NCBI RefSeq assembly: GCF_009663145.1
Contig: NZ_VKHR01000009.1
Span: forward strand, 2-64,001
Direction of reading: 5' to 3'
Source: Shewanella sp. TC10
GTDB taxonomy: Bacteria; Pseudomonadota; Gammaproteobacteria; Enterobacterales; Shewanellaceae
Length of the DNA stretch: 64,000 nucleotides
Shown here: one piece after another, positions 24,217-33,400 of the stretch
Layout of the letters: each line of letters opens with the position of its first letter
Position numbering within the stretch: the first letter of the stretch is position 1
Notes under the pieces: generated by a model
Database searches by the model: none
Seen by the model: only the letters and a program-made list of their open reading frames with translations
What the model was told of the DNA's origin: nothing
Translations under genes and position numbers: made by a program

Positions 24217-26949
24217 TTGAGTTTAGTTGCTCACTATTTACATAAATGGAAGATAAGGCTGGGAGTATTGCTAGCTTTACTTTGCCTGTGGCCGTTACAA
24301 ACTTGGCTTATATCCTATCTTGCTGATGATGCGCTAACACCTTACGAAATCAACCTCTCCTTGCCGTTATCTGACGAACTTAATCAGCATTATGGCTTAT
24401 CTGCAAAGAGTAAAATATTAAACGTATTTGTCAGTGGTAGTTTTTCTGATTGGCATAGTGATGATCCCTTCTATCAGATGCGCAGTTCTGGTGATAATCA
24501 ATGGCAATACCTTTTACCCATTCACCCTGGCGATATTGAGTACAAACTTGTTTTAGACGTTGAAGGGCAAGAACAAGTCATATGGATATTGGATCCTAAC
24601 AATCCAAATACTGCGGTTAATCCATGGGGAGATAAGAACTCTTTAATTGAAGTTGCTGACTGGCCTAAAATTGCGGTAATCAGCCAATTACTAACCTTAG
24701 CGGTAATTGGTGCATTTTTATTATATTGCCTGTTAGAACCACTATTGTATTGGCTGCTGCATTTAAAAATGCCGTTATATCGCAAGCTAGTACTGTCAAA
24801 TGTGCTGATTTTAATATGTGTTCAAGTCATATTTTTTAGTTATCAACTACATCAAAATCGGCAATTGATTAAGCTCAGCATCAGTGACACTTTGCATAAC
24901 ATGCATTTAGTCTTAGCCAGTAATCACATTGATTTTGATGACTTAAAAAGCCAAAAAGTTAATATCGATACAGCCATTAACCAGTTTTTCTCCCCCGCGA
25001 CAACGCGAATAGATAAAAAACAAACCAGCCTTTTTCAAATTACTTTGTCTGACTTTGCTGTGTTAGATAAAAATGGCGAGTTAATATCTTTGCACCATCG
25101 TCAGCAAAATCAATCGCTACAACTTAATCGAGCACAAAAACTCGGATTCAATAGTACTGATGATTATTTTATTAAAGGGATGTGGGCGGCATTAATCCCT
25201 GAAGCAAAAGAAAATGCATTAAATGGTCAATTAATGACAGCAAAACGCCCCCGCAGTATTAGGCATGTTGAAACCAATAAAACCCGTCAAAGTGAATGGG
25301 TATTAGGTTTTAGCCAAGTCATGCAGCCCATTATATCCCGCGGGCAACTGCAAGGTTTTTACGGCGGCTCAATACAAGTCAAACTCTATGGTGCAGAACT
25401 ACTAAACACTTTATTGTTTCAGTTATTACTATTATCAGGGGTACTGAGTTTAGCCAGTTGGCTATTGGTGAGTGTCGGTAAAATAGTGACAGCAGATATT
25501 CTTACATTGACAAATTGGACTCAAAGGATAGTTAAAGGCGACCTTACTCAAAAACTAAAACTTAATAGCCAAGATGAAATCCAACAACTAGGCGATAATT
25601 TCGAGTTAATGCGTGAGTCTTTAGCTAACAGTTTTCATCAAATCGAGCAGCAAAATAGTAAACTGTATCAAGAAGCTTATTTTAATAATTTAACCGGATT
25701 ACCTAACCGTAAAAAGCTGTACGCTGATTTACAACAACACACTGTAAGTTCGTTATTGGTTTTTAATATTACTGACTTCTCTGAGATTAATGACTTCTAT
25801 GGCGTAAAAACAGGTGATGTCATTATCCAAAAGGTAGCAAATAGTTTTGAGATGAACGCATCGTCCCATAGCCTGTATAAAACTGGCGCAGATGAATTTG
25901 TGGTACTGGTAGCCATAGCATTTAATGACCAGCAGCTGCAGCTATTAGCTGAACAACTAATTGATCATGTAAGCCATCAAGCTATTGTCATTGATGATAA
26001 CGAATTATATGTCACATTGAGTGCTGGCGGCGCTCATCGTGTTAATGACCAGTATTCTCAGCTTCACCAACAAGCAGACCTAGCTAGGCGTATTGCCAGA
26101 CGTCAGTTCCAAAGGTATCGCTTATTTACCTCTGATATGTCTAATCCTGAAGCTTTTGAGGCAAACATGCATCAAAGCCGCTTATTAGTTTCAGCGGTGC
26201 AAAACAACTTAGTGACTCCATACGTTCAGCTGATAAAGCCATTATCTGCACAAACTGGGTCAGAAACCAGTATTTCAGTCAGTTCCAAACCTAAGTTCGA
26301 GTGCCTTATGCGAATTTGCCTGCCGGACGGCAATGTATTGGTGCCAGGGCAATTCATGCAAACAGCTGTGCGTTCTCGCCTTTATCCCAAAATGATGAAA
26401 GTGATGTTAGAAAAGTCATTTTTAATGTTTGAGTCACTACCTTATGAATTTTCAGTCAATATCTCTCTTGAAGATATTGCTGATTCAGAACGCGTAGATA
26501 CATTAATTTCGCTATTAAAATCCTACCCAGAAACCGCAACTCGGCTTACCTTTGAGCTACTAGAAAGTGAAGAAATTACTAACTATGATTTAGTCCATGA
26601 TTTCATCGTTAAAGTGAAGCCTTACGGCTGTAAAATTGCTATTGATGATTTCGGCGCGGGATATTCAAACTTTGTTCACTTAATGCGTTTAGATATCGAT
26701 ATTATTAAAATCGATGGTTCACTTATCCGCCATTTAGATAAAGATACGAAGGCGCAGCATTTAGTGTCCACCGTCACTAGCTTTGCTCAAAAAATGTCGA
26801 TAGAGACTGTGGCCGAATTTGTCGACTCAGAGGAAGTGCTAAAGCAAGTTAAGCATTACAAAATTGACTATGCTCAAGGCTACTTACTGGGTAAACCCGC
26901 TGCTACCATTGAAGCAGCGCTTGCATTAACTCAGGAAGATACAGATTAG
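24217..26949 (+). CDS. Membrane GGDEF-EAL protein with glycogen-binding-like (CBM48/AMPK) periplasmic domain
   Basis: 910 residues, TTG start with AAGG seven bases upstream. Order: TM1 (about 14-34); a periplasmic domain (about 60-147) with FVSGSFSDWH, QWQYLLPIHPGDIEYKLVLD and ILDPNNPNT, the pattern of CBM48/AMPK-type glycogen-binding domains; TM2 and TM3 (about 152-178, 187-207); a second periplasmic region to about 400; TM4; HAMP (about 425-475); GGDEF-like domain with GADEF; EAL domain. In the EAL domain the first motif reads ECL, while the other metal and substrate residues are kept (VNIS, ELLESEE, DDFGAGYS, IKIDGS, AEFV, YAQGYLLGKP). Probably a phosphodiesterase; cyclase activity is doubtful. 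Carbohydrate sensing is an inference. Confidence 0.85.
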   Translation: MSLVAHYLHKWKIRLGVLLALLCLWPLQTWLISYLADDALTPYEINLSLPLSDELNQHYGLSAKSKILNVFVSGSFSDWHSDDPFYQMRSSGDNQWQYLLPIHPGDIEYKLVLDVEGQEQVIWILDPNNPNTAVNPWGDKNSLIEVADWPKIAVISQLLTLAVIGAFLLYCLLEPLLYWLLHLKMPLYRKLVLSNVLILICVQVIFFSYQLHQNRQLIKLSISDTLHNMHLVLASNHIDFDDLKSQKVNIDTAINQFFSPATTRIDKKQTSLFQITLSDFAVLDKNGELISLHHRQQNQSLQLNRAQKLGFNSTDDYFIKGMWAALIPEAKENALNGQLMTAKRPRSIRHVETNKTRQSEWVLGFSQVMQPIISRGQLQGFYGGSIQVKLYGAELLNTLLFQLLLLSGVLSLASWLLVSVGKIVTADILTLTNWTQRIVKGDLTQKLKLNSQDEIQQLGDNFELMRESLANSFHQIEQQNSKLYQEAYFNNLTGLPNRKKLYADLQQHTVSSLLVFNITDFSEINDFYGVKTGDVIIQKVANSFEMNASSHSLYKTGADEFVVLVAIAFNDQQLQLLAEQLIDHVSHQAIVIDDNELYVTLSAGGAHRVNDQYSQLHQQADLARRIARRQFQRYRLFTSDMSNPEAFEANMHQSRLLVSAVQNNLVTPYVQLIKPLSAQTGSETSISVSSKPKFECLMRICLPDGNVLVPGQFMQTAVRSRLYPKMMKVMLEKSFLMFESLPYEFSVNISLEDIADSERVDTLISLLKSYPETATRLTFELLESEEITNYDLVHDFIVKVKPYGCKIAIDDFGAGYSNFVHLMRLDIDIIKIDGSLIRHLDKDTKAQHLVSTVTSFAQKMSIETVAEFVDSEEVLKQVKHYKIDYAQGYLLGKPAATIEAALALTQEDTD

Positions 26950-26983
26950 CTCTCGTGATGTGTAACTCTACATCAACTAACAA

Positions 26984-27009
26984 AAAGGCAGCCTAACTAA
27001 GCTGCCTTT
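26984..27009 (+). terminator. Terminator of the GGDEF-EAL gene
   Basis: AAAGGCAGC and GCTGCCTTT form a 9-bp stem about 40 bp after the stop. Confidence 0.8.
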
Positions 27010-27010
27010 C

Positions 27011-27052
27011 TATACTGTGCTTTCTGCACTGTGCTTTCAGAACGGTGCTTTC
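27011..27052. repeat. Tandem repeat, 14 bp x 3
   Basis: Three units ending ACTGTGCTTTC or ACGGTGCTTTC (27011, 27025, 27039), immediately after the terminator and before the 3' end of the old yellow enzyme gene. Confidence 0.75.
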
Positions 27053-27108
27053 TGAAAAAGTATTGTCTTAAATCTGCACTCAATCTATAAAAGAATACTT
27101 ATTACAGG

Positions 27109-28158
27109 CTAAACCAGCTCAGCGAGCATGGAGTCTTCATAAGGGGTCAGAGCCTTACCATCACGCACCTTGCTTACATAATCAGGATTAGCGATAAAAG
27201 CACGGCCGATGGCAAGTAAGTCAAACTGGTTATCGTCAATGGCTTTACTGCCTGTTTCAGCGGTATAGCTGCCCACTCCAACCAGAGTTTGATTGTAATG
27301 CTTTCTTAAATAGCTCGACGCCTTGCCATCAAGATAATCAAACTCCATTGAGTCATCAAAAATGCCTAAATGGATGAAAGCTAATTTTCGTAACTCAAAT
27401 TGCGCCAATAGATAATCGAACACATCACGGTCACGGCTATCAGGTTCCATATTAAAATATGCCCCTGGTGATAACCGAATAGCGGTTCTGTCACTACCGA
27501 TTTTAGCGCTAATAGCATCGACAACTTCAATAGCGAAGCGCGCCATATTTTCAGGCGTTTCACCGTATTCATCAGTACGATTGTTGCATGAGTAATGTAA
27601 AAACTGATCGATTAGGTAGCCATTGGCCCCGTGGATTTCGACACCATCAAAACCAGCTTCAATTGCGTTTTCTGCAGCGTTCGCATAGTCAACAACCAGT
27701 TGATTAATATCGGCTTGAGTCGCCGCTTTAGGCTGCTGATAAGTTAACTCACGATTACGTGGGATAGTGCCCTCAATACCAACATTTGATGCAGATATTA
27801 CTTCGCCATTGTCTTCACCAAAAAAGAAAGGATGCGCTACTCGCCCAGTATGCCAAAGCTGAGCAAATATTTTTCCACCTCTATCATGCACAGCTTGAGT
27901 GACGACTTTCCAGCCTTCGATTTGTGCTTGAGTATATAAACCTGGGGTATTCACATATCCTTGGCCATCAGGTCTGATAATTGTGGCTTCACTGATAATC
28001 AATCCTGCATCAGCGCGGCGAGCATAGTACTCAGCCATAGTTTGAGTCGGCACTAAATCATCATCAGCCATACACCGAGTGAGTGGTGCCATCATGATTT
28101 TGTTTTTAAGGGTTAAGGTATCATTGAGTTTGTAAGGCGTGAATAGCGAAGCAGTCAT
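27109..28158 (-). CDS. Old yellow enzyme family flavin reductase (NemA-like)
   Basis: A 349-residue FMN-dependent ene-reductase of the NADH:flavin oxidoreductase family. The family core is visible: KNKIMMAPLTRC at the N-terminus, FAQLWHTGRVAHP, EIHGANGYLIDQFL and the C-terminal phosphate-binding FDLLAIGRAFIANP. Such enzymes reduce activated alkenes, nitro-esters or N-ethylmaleimide with NAD(P)H. The start ATG at 28158 has AAGGAAG upstream; the frame extends 14 codons further without homology. No linked regulator is present. Confidence 0.92.
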   Translation of the reverse strand: MTASLFTPYKLNDTLTLKNKIMMAPLTRCMADDDLVPTQTMAEYYARRADAGLIISEATIIRPDGQGYVNTPGLYTQAQIEGWKVVTQAVHDRGGKIFAQLWHTGRVAHPFFFGEDNGEVISASNVGIEGTIPRNRELTYQQPKAATQADINQLVVDYANAAENAIEAGFDGVEIHGANGYLIDQFLHYSCNNRTDEYGETPENMARFAIEVVDAISAKIGSDRTAIRLSPGAYFNMEPDSRDRDVFDYLLAQFELRKLAFIHLGIFDDSMEFDYLDGKASSYLRKHYNQTLVGVGSYTAETGSKAIDDNQFDLLAIGRAFIANPDYVSKVRDGKALTPYEDSMLAELV

Positions 28159-28276
28159 AAAGGACTTCCTTGAAAAAAATAACAACATTTTTAATTGCAA
28201 CTAAAAAAGCGACTCAAAAGTGGCCGCTTAAAAATACGCTTTAAGGGTACGTTGTAAATAGAAATTTAGTTCTGAA

Positions 28277-28534
28277 TTAGACTAAATTCTTCTGTGCGTA
28301 AACACGTTCACCTAAAGAGTTGAGGATCTTACATTCGCCGTCTAATACCGCAATTATCGACTTGCCAGCCCTAAAATCATTAGGCAGCATTACCCTGCCG
28401 GTTTCGCTCACATCTAATCCTGTCAACACGGTATTTTTCATTAGTAACCCCACTGGAGCCTCATAAAATAATACTGTCACCGTCGCTTTATTTTCGTTAT
28501 CTGTGGTGGCCGGTTCTTGAATCACTTTTGTCAT
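28277..28534 (-). CDS. Small conserved protein, DUF2375-like
   Basis: 85 residues with conserved-looking blocks VTVLFYEAPVGLLMKN, SETGRVMLPNDFRAGKSIIAVLDGEC and NSLGERVYAQ. This resembles the DUF2375/TIGR02922 family of Shewanella, Colwellia and Vibrio, of unknown function. No signal peptide or membrane segment. It lies upstream of the old yellow enzyme gene on the same strand (118 bp gap) and could share its transcript. Confidence 0.6.
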   Translation of the reverse strand: MTKVIQEPATTDNENKATVTVLFYEAPVGLLMKNTVLTGLDVSETGRVMLPNDFRAGKSIIAVLDGECKILNSLGERVYAQKNLV

Positions 28535-28796
28535 ATTTTTACTCTCTTACCGATGCTAACTACATGCTTACGATATGCTTTTTATATCACTTATTTCAGT
28601 CTAGACGAATATTGTTACTAATACCTCATTCAAGTAATCAATATCTTACACAAATTTAACAGCATCTATGGTAAATTAATCCTAATAATCCTATATCGGC
28701 TGATCTGCATCAACTGAGACGCCCATATAGACTAAACAGCTGCGATTATTTTTGTTAGAATCAGCGGCAATTTTCGAAATATAAAACGAGATCAAG

Positions 28797-29519
28797 ATGG
28801 GAAGAGCATACCAAAACCGCAAAGAATCTATGGCAAAGACTGCCGGCCAAAAAACGCGTTTATACTCGCGCTATGGTAAAGAAATTTATGTTTGTGCCAA
28901 AAATGGTGGTGTTGACCCTGATGGTAACTTAGCGCTACGTAGCTTAATCACACGTGCTAAGAAAGACCAAGTTCCTGCTCATGTTATCGAACGCGCCATT
29001 GATAAAGCTAAAGGCGGTGGTGGCGAAGATTACGACACAGCACGCTATGAAGGTTTCGGTCCTGGTGGCTGTTCAGTCATCGTTGATTGTTTAACTGATA
29101 ACGTTAAACGTACCTTTACTGAAGTGCGCCAAGCATTCGTTAAAAACGATGCCAAATTAGGTGGACCAGGTACTGTTGCTCATAGTTTTGATCATCAAGC
29201 GGTATTCGTTTTTGCCGGTGACGACGATGAAGCAATTCTAGAATTACTGATGATGGCCGATGTCGACGTAACTGATGTTGAATTAGAAGACGGCATGATC
29301 AGTGTGTTTGCCCCTATTACTGAGTTCAACAAGGTACGAGTTGCATTAACTGACGATAATGCAGACATCAACTTTGAAGTTGAGCACATCACCTTTGTTC
29401 CACAAACAATGACTGAAGTCACTGGTGAAGATGTAGAGACATTCGACAAGTTCATTAATGCACTAGAAGATTGTGATGATGTACAAAACGTTTATCACAA
29501 TGCTGAGATTAATGACTAA
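28797..29519 (+). CDS. yeeN: YebC/PmpR-family regulator (YeeN type)
   Basis: 240 residues. The TACO1/YebC family core is clear: [55 protein letters not shown] and [17 protein letters not shown]. The [14 protein letters not shown] start matches YeeN, the shorter-range paralogue of YebC. Relatives act as transcription regulators or in translation of proline-rich stretches. Single gene, own terminator. Confidence 0.92.
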   Translation: MGRAYQNRKESMAKTAGQKTRLYSRYGKEIYVCAKNGGVDPDGNLALRSLITRAKKDQVPAHVIERAIDKAKGGGGEDYDTARYEGFGPGGCSVIVDCLTDNVKRTFTEVRQAFVKNDAKLGGPGTVAHSFDHQAVFVFAGDDDEAILELLMMADVDVTDVELEDGMISVFAPITEFNKVRVALTDDNADINFEVEHITFVPQTMTEVTGEDVETFDKFINALEDCDDVQNVYHNAEIND

Positions 29520-29541
29520 TTAGTTATTCATTTCTTCCAAT

Positions 29542-29571
29542 AAAAAACGCAGTCAAATGACTGCGTTTTTT
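29542..29571 (+). terminator. Terminator of yeeN
   Basis: AAAAAACGCAGTCA and TGACTGCGTTTTTT form a 12-bp hairpin with T run shortly after the stop. Confidence 0.92.
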
Positions 29572-29594
29572 ATGCTTTAACTAACGTTAATCGT

Positions 29595-29951
29595 TTATTT
29601 TAAATCCATTTCTTGAACTTTTTCATGAGCGATTTCTGGAGTGGTTACTTTTGGCTTATTGTGTAAATCAGCTTTAAGCTGCCCTTTACGATGCTTTAGT
29701 GCTGCATCGAGTTTTTTGCCCGCACTAGACAGTGCTGGATACATAACAGGGTCTGAGGCTTTGGCAGCTATACGACTTCCTTCATAGTTTGTCGTGATTT
29801 CAACTTCAAATTCGCCGTGTTCTTTTGAGATGATAATATCGAGCGATATTAGCGTAGGGAAATGGCTGGCAATTTTAGTGAATTTTGCGCTAACGTCTTC
29901 TTTTACAGTATCTGTAACATCAACATGGTGACCTGAAAGATTTATTTTCAT
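29595..29951 (-). CDS. hpf: Ribosome hibernation promoting factor
   Basis: 118 residues of the HPF/RaiA (sigma-54 modulation) family: MKINLSGHHVDVTDTVKE, the central acidic EHGEFEVEI and the basic stretch LDAALKHRKGQLKADLHNK. HPF binds the 30S decoding centre and dimerises or inactivates 70S ribosomes in stationary phase. The ATG at 29951 has AAAGGAT upstream; the frame extends further without homology. A C-terminal tail of about 20 residues (KPKVTTPEIAHEKVQEMDLK) exceeds E. coli HPF (95 residues) and is closer to RaiA (112 residues) in length. Confidence 0.9.
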   Translation of the reverse strand: MKINLSGHHVDVTDTVKEDVSAKFTKIASHFPTLISLDIIISKEHGEFEVEITTNYEGSRIAAKASDPVMYPALSSAGKKLDAALKHRKGQLKADLHNKPKVTTPEIAHEKVQEMDLK

Positions 29952-30396
29952 AGATAACTTATCCTTTAATAATATAGCCTTGCTATATACTTCACTTTCT
30001 AGCAGATATTTATTCTTACACAAGTAGATTTTGGGGCATGTGTCCTAGATCACAAGGGTGGTTGCATAAATTATTGTTAACTTAATAAACAAGCTGTCTG
30101 CTTTTTAATACTATTGTCATTTATTTAGTTTACAGCTTTAGTATAGACACAAAACCACAACAAAATCTGCAACTTTTGTCGTCTTTACACCAAAATTGTA
30201 TTTATTGTCATTTTTCAAACAATTAACCATTATATTTGTTTAAATTTCATTCTGTTGACGTATCACTTCGATTCAACATTGCCTGTTAAGTTCGAAAATT
30301 CTGTTGAACTCGATACTCTTTTTTGAATAACCTTTAATGCAAACTGCTCATTCAAAGGTGAAAAAACCATAAAATGAGCCCATAAAATGAGTCCAT
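29952..30396. other. Intergenic region upstream of hpf
   Basis: About 445 bp, very AT-rich, containing the leftward hpf promoter. A 13-bp unit CCATAAAATGAGC/T is repeated 2.6 times at about 30368-30400, running into the pullulanase terminator. No gene recognised. Confidence 0.5.
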
Positions 30397-30425
30397 AAAA
30401 AAGCCTAGCATTAGCTAGGCTTTTT
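30397..30425 (-). terminator. Terminator of the maltodextrin operon
   Basis: AAAAAGCCTAGC and GCTAGGCTTTTT pair across an ATTA loop; about 65 bp beyond the pullulanase stop on the minus strand. Confidence 0.92.
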
Positions 30426-30490
30426 CAGCGTTATAATGAGTAATTAGTGATTAAAAATGATTAACCTTACTTGTCTCATATAATGACTTG

Positions 30491-33400
30491 CTAGTTTACC
30501 GCATCAACGGTCAATGTCGGAGAACTAGAGCTAGGTCCTGTAACGGTAAAGCGATAAGTACCAGCTGTTGCCACATCAAACAGCATATTAGCTCCTTTCG
30601 ACGCTAAGGTTTTAATATCACCTTCAATTACCGCTTCTTCACCAGCAATAGCACCAAAGTCTACTGTAGACCAGTCACCTGTTGCGATTTTAAACTCGGC
30701 TGTGCCAGCGTCTAATGCGATATCAACAGTGTACACAGACGAACCTTGATAACTTAGGGCATCGACTTCGCCCCAGCCATTCATGCCACCACGAATATAC
30801 ACAGTGTTACCAGCAAACATGTCTGTTTTATTCACAGTCAGAATAGGCTCATCACGATTACTCATATCTAAAGTAAAGGTGTACATTTCTTCTGTCTCAA
30901 AATTCAGGCTCATATTACTACCTGAAACAGCTAATGCTTTATCAGTGCCCAGAGTCACCGTGCCGTCTGTATCTAGGCTACCGTAGTCGACCGTAGACCA
31001 ATCAGCAGAAGCGACTTTAAACTCGTGGTTTGCAGCTGAGACTAGTATTTCAGCTTGATAAATACTGCCGCCCATATACATAAGTTCATCAACTTCACCC
31101 CATCCATTCATACCACCACGAACGTAAACGGTGGTGCCAACAAATGGCTCTTCGTTATAGACAGTGAGCACTGGGTTATCTTTATCTGATGCATTAAGTG
31201 AGAACACGTATGTCGCATCAATAGCTGCAGTAAAGCTCAGGTTTGCTCCACCCGCTGCCAATGGCTCTGCAACATCTTCATCCACACCCGCTTCTGCATC
31301 AGATACGCCACCAAAGTCAACTGTGCTCCAATCCGCTGAAGCTACCTTAAAGTCATAACCACCTGCAGCTAGAGTGATGGCGACGCGATACTCACCGCTT
31401 CCGATATAAGTAAAGCTATCGACCTCGCCCCAGCCGTTCATGCTGCCACGCACAAAGACCTCTGCGCTACCGTAAGGAACAACATCAGGGGCACCCGCCG
31501 TAGCATCTGCACTTAAACCAGCACCCTGTGCATCACCTTGGTTTTTCACAAATACCGCTGTGGTGTATGCAGGTACTGTGAAGGTACCTTCACCCTCGCC
31601 TTCACTAAAGTTAGCGCTCTGTACTGTTGAATCAACTGACATTGCCAGTGTTGGATGTAAGCTGAATCCAGCAGCTGTAGACACAGTATGAGACTGCTCA
31701 TTTTCACTGCCGTTAATCATCACCACCATGGCATCAACAGTTGGATCGATATCCACTAACCCTGCGCCATCATCCACACTCATGACAATCACACCTTGGG
31801 TTTGGTTTTTACCAATATTATGGAAACCCACACGGTCAATTATGTCTTGCTCTGTGGTTAAACGCAGTAATGAACTGTCTTTACGAATGGATAGGAACTC
31901 GTTAAATACATTAGAAGCAAACTCAATTTCAGACATTGAAGGCGCTGAATTTGGGTTACCTGCTAAGGCAATAATTTGCTCCATTTTCTCAGCGTTATCT
32001 TGCTCTAATGGGAGACCAACATTCCAGTTATTACTTTCTTTTGTAAAGTCGACCCAGTTAAACCAGTCGCCTGAATCATAAGTGTTTCGGTCTAAAGATT
32101 TTGACCGCAGCATGTCACCACCCATTTGTAAAAATGGAATGCCTTGGCTCATCAATGGAATGGTTGCAGCAATATTTTGCACACGAACTCGTGTATCAAG
32201 CGACATACCAATATCATTTGAGTACTGCAATATATCCCACAGCGACTCATTATCATGCTTTGACACATAGTTAATACTATCAGCCGGATCTAATGTGTAG
32301 GCTGTTGGCTGAGAGTTCCAGCTAAAGCTACTACCCGTTGCAGTATTACCATTAAAGTCTTTAAGAACGTAGTTTTGTAAATTACCCGCCATTGATAAAC
32401 GTAAGGTGTCTTGATCGCGCAGGTAGTCATCTTTTTGCTCTAGCGCAAATAATGCGCCGCCGCGAACCGCTTCACGAATACGGTCATTAAAGGTACCCAC
32501 TTCGCTGCCAGCCATATTGGCCTGAACCGCTTGTTCAAATAAACGATTATCGGCCACTTCACCAAAGTTCCAGCCTTCGCCGTAGAAGTAGTTATCAGCA
32601 TCAACTGCTTGTACAGCATCACGTGCGGCTAAAATACTGCTTTTAGGCATATGACCCATGACATCAAATCGGAAACCGTCAAAGCCATATTGCTCAGCTA
32701 GAATCACCATCGAATCTGAGACAAACTTATCCATCATTCGATGTTCTGTTGCCGTATTATCACAACAGGTTGAAGACTCAATGTTGCCAGTAATTTCGTT
32801 ATAACGGTGGTAATAACCTGGCACGACTTTATCAAGTACTGAGTTATCCCAAAGCCCAGATGAACTGGTATGGTTGTACACTACATCCAAAACAACGCGT
32901 AGACCTAAGCCATGCAACGCTTGGTTCATTTCGCGTAATTCTTTTACACGGGCAATCCCATCAGCATCGCTTGCATAGCTGCCTTCAGGTGCAATAAAGT
33001 GCTGCGGATCGTAACCCCAGTTAAAGCTGTCATAGCCGCGCATCGCATTAACTAACGCTTGAGCATCTTTTGAACCAGGTAAGGCTCCTGCTAAGATTGA
33101 CTCAATTGTGGCTGACTTATCTTGGGTAACACAGGCATCAGCGTTATCTTCAATCTTGTCACACAAGGTGCCTAAGGTATCGGTGATATCTACGCGCTCA
33201 GCAGGATCTTCATTAACAGTAGCGATATCATTAACAGGTAATAAATGGAAATGAGTCACGCCGCTCTCAGCGAGCTTACGTAGATGCTCTACTGGAACAC
33301 TGCCCTCTTCAGTAAAGGCTAAGTATTTGCCACGGTTCGCTTCTGAAGTACTTTCATCACGTGCACTAAAGTCACGTACATGCCCTTCATAAATCACAAT

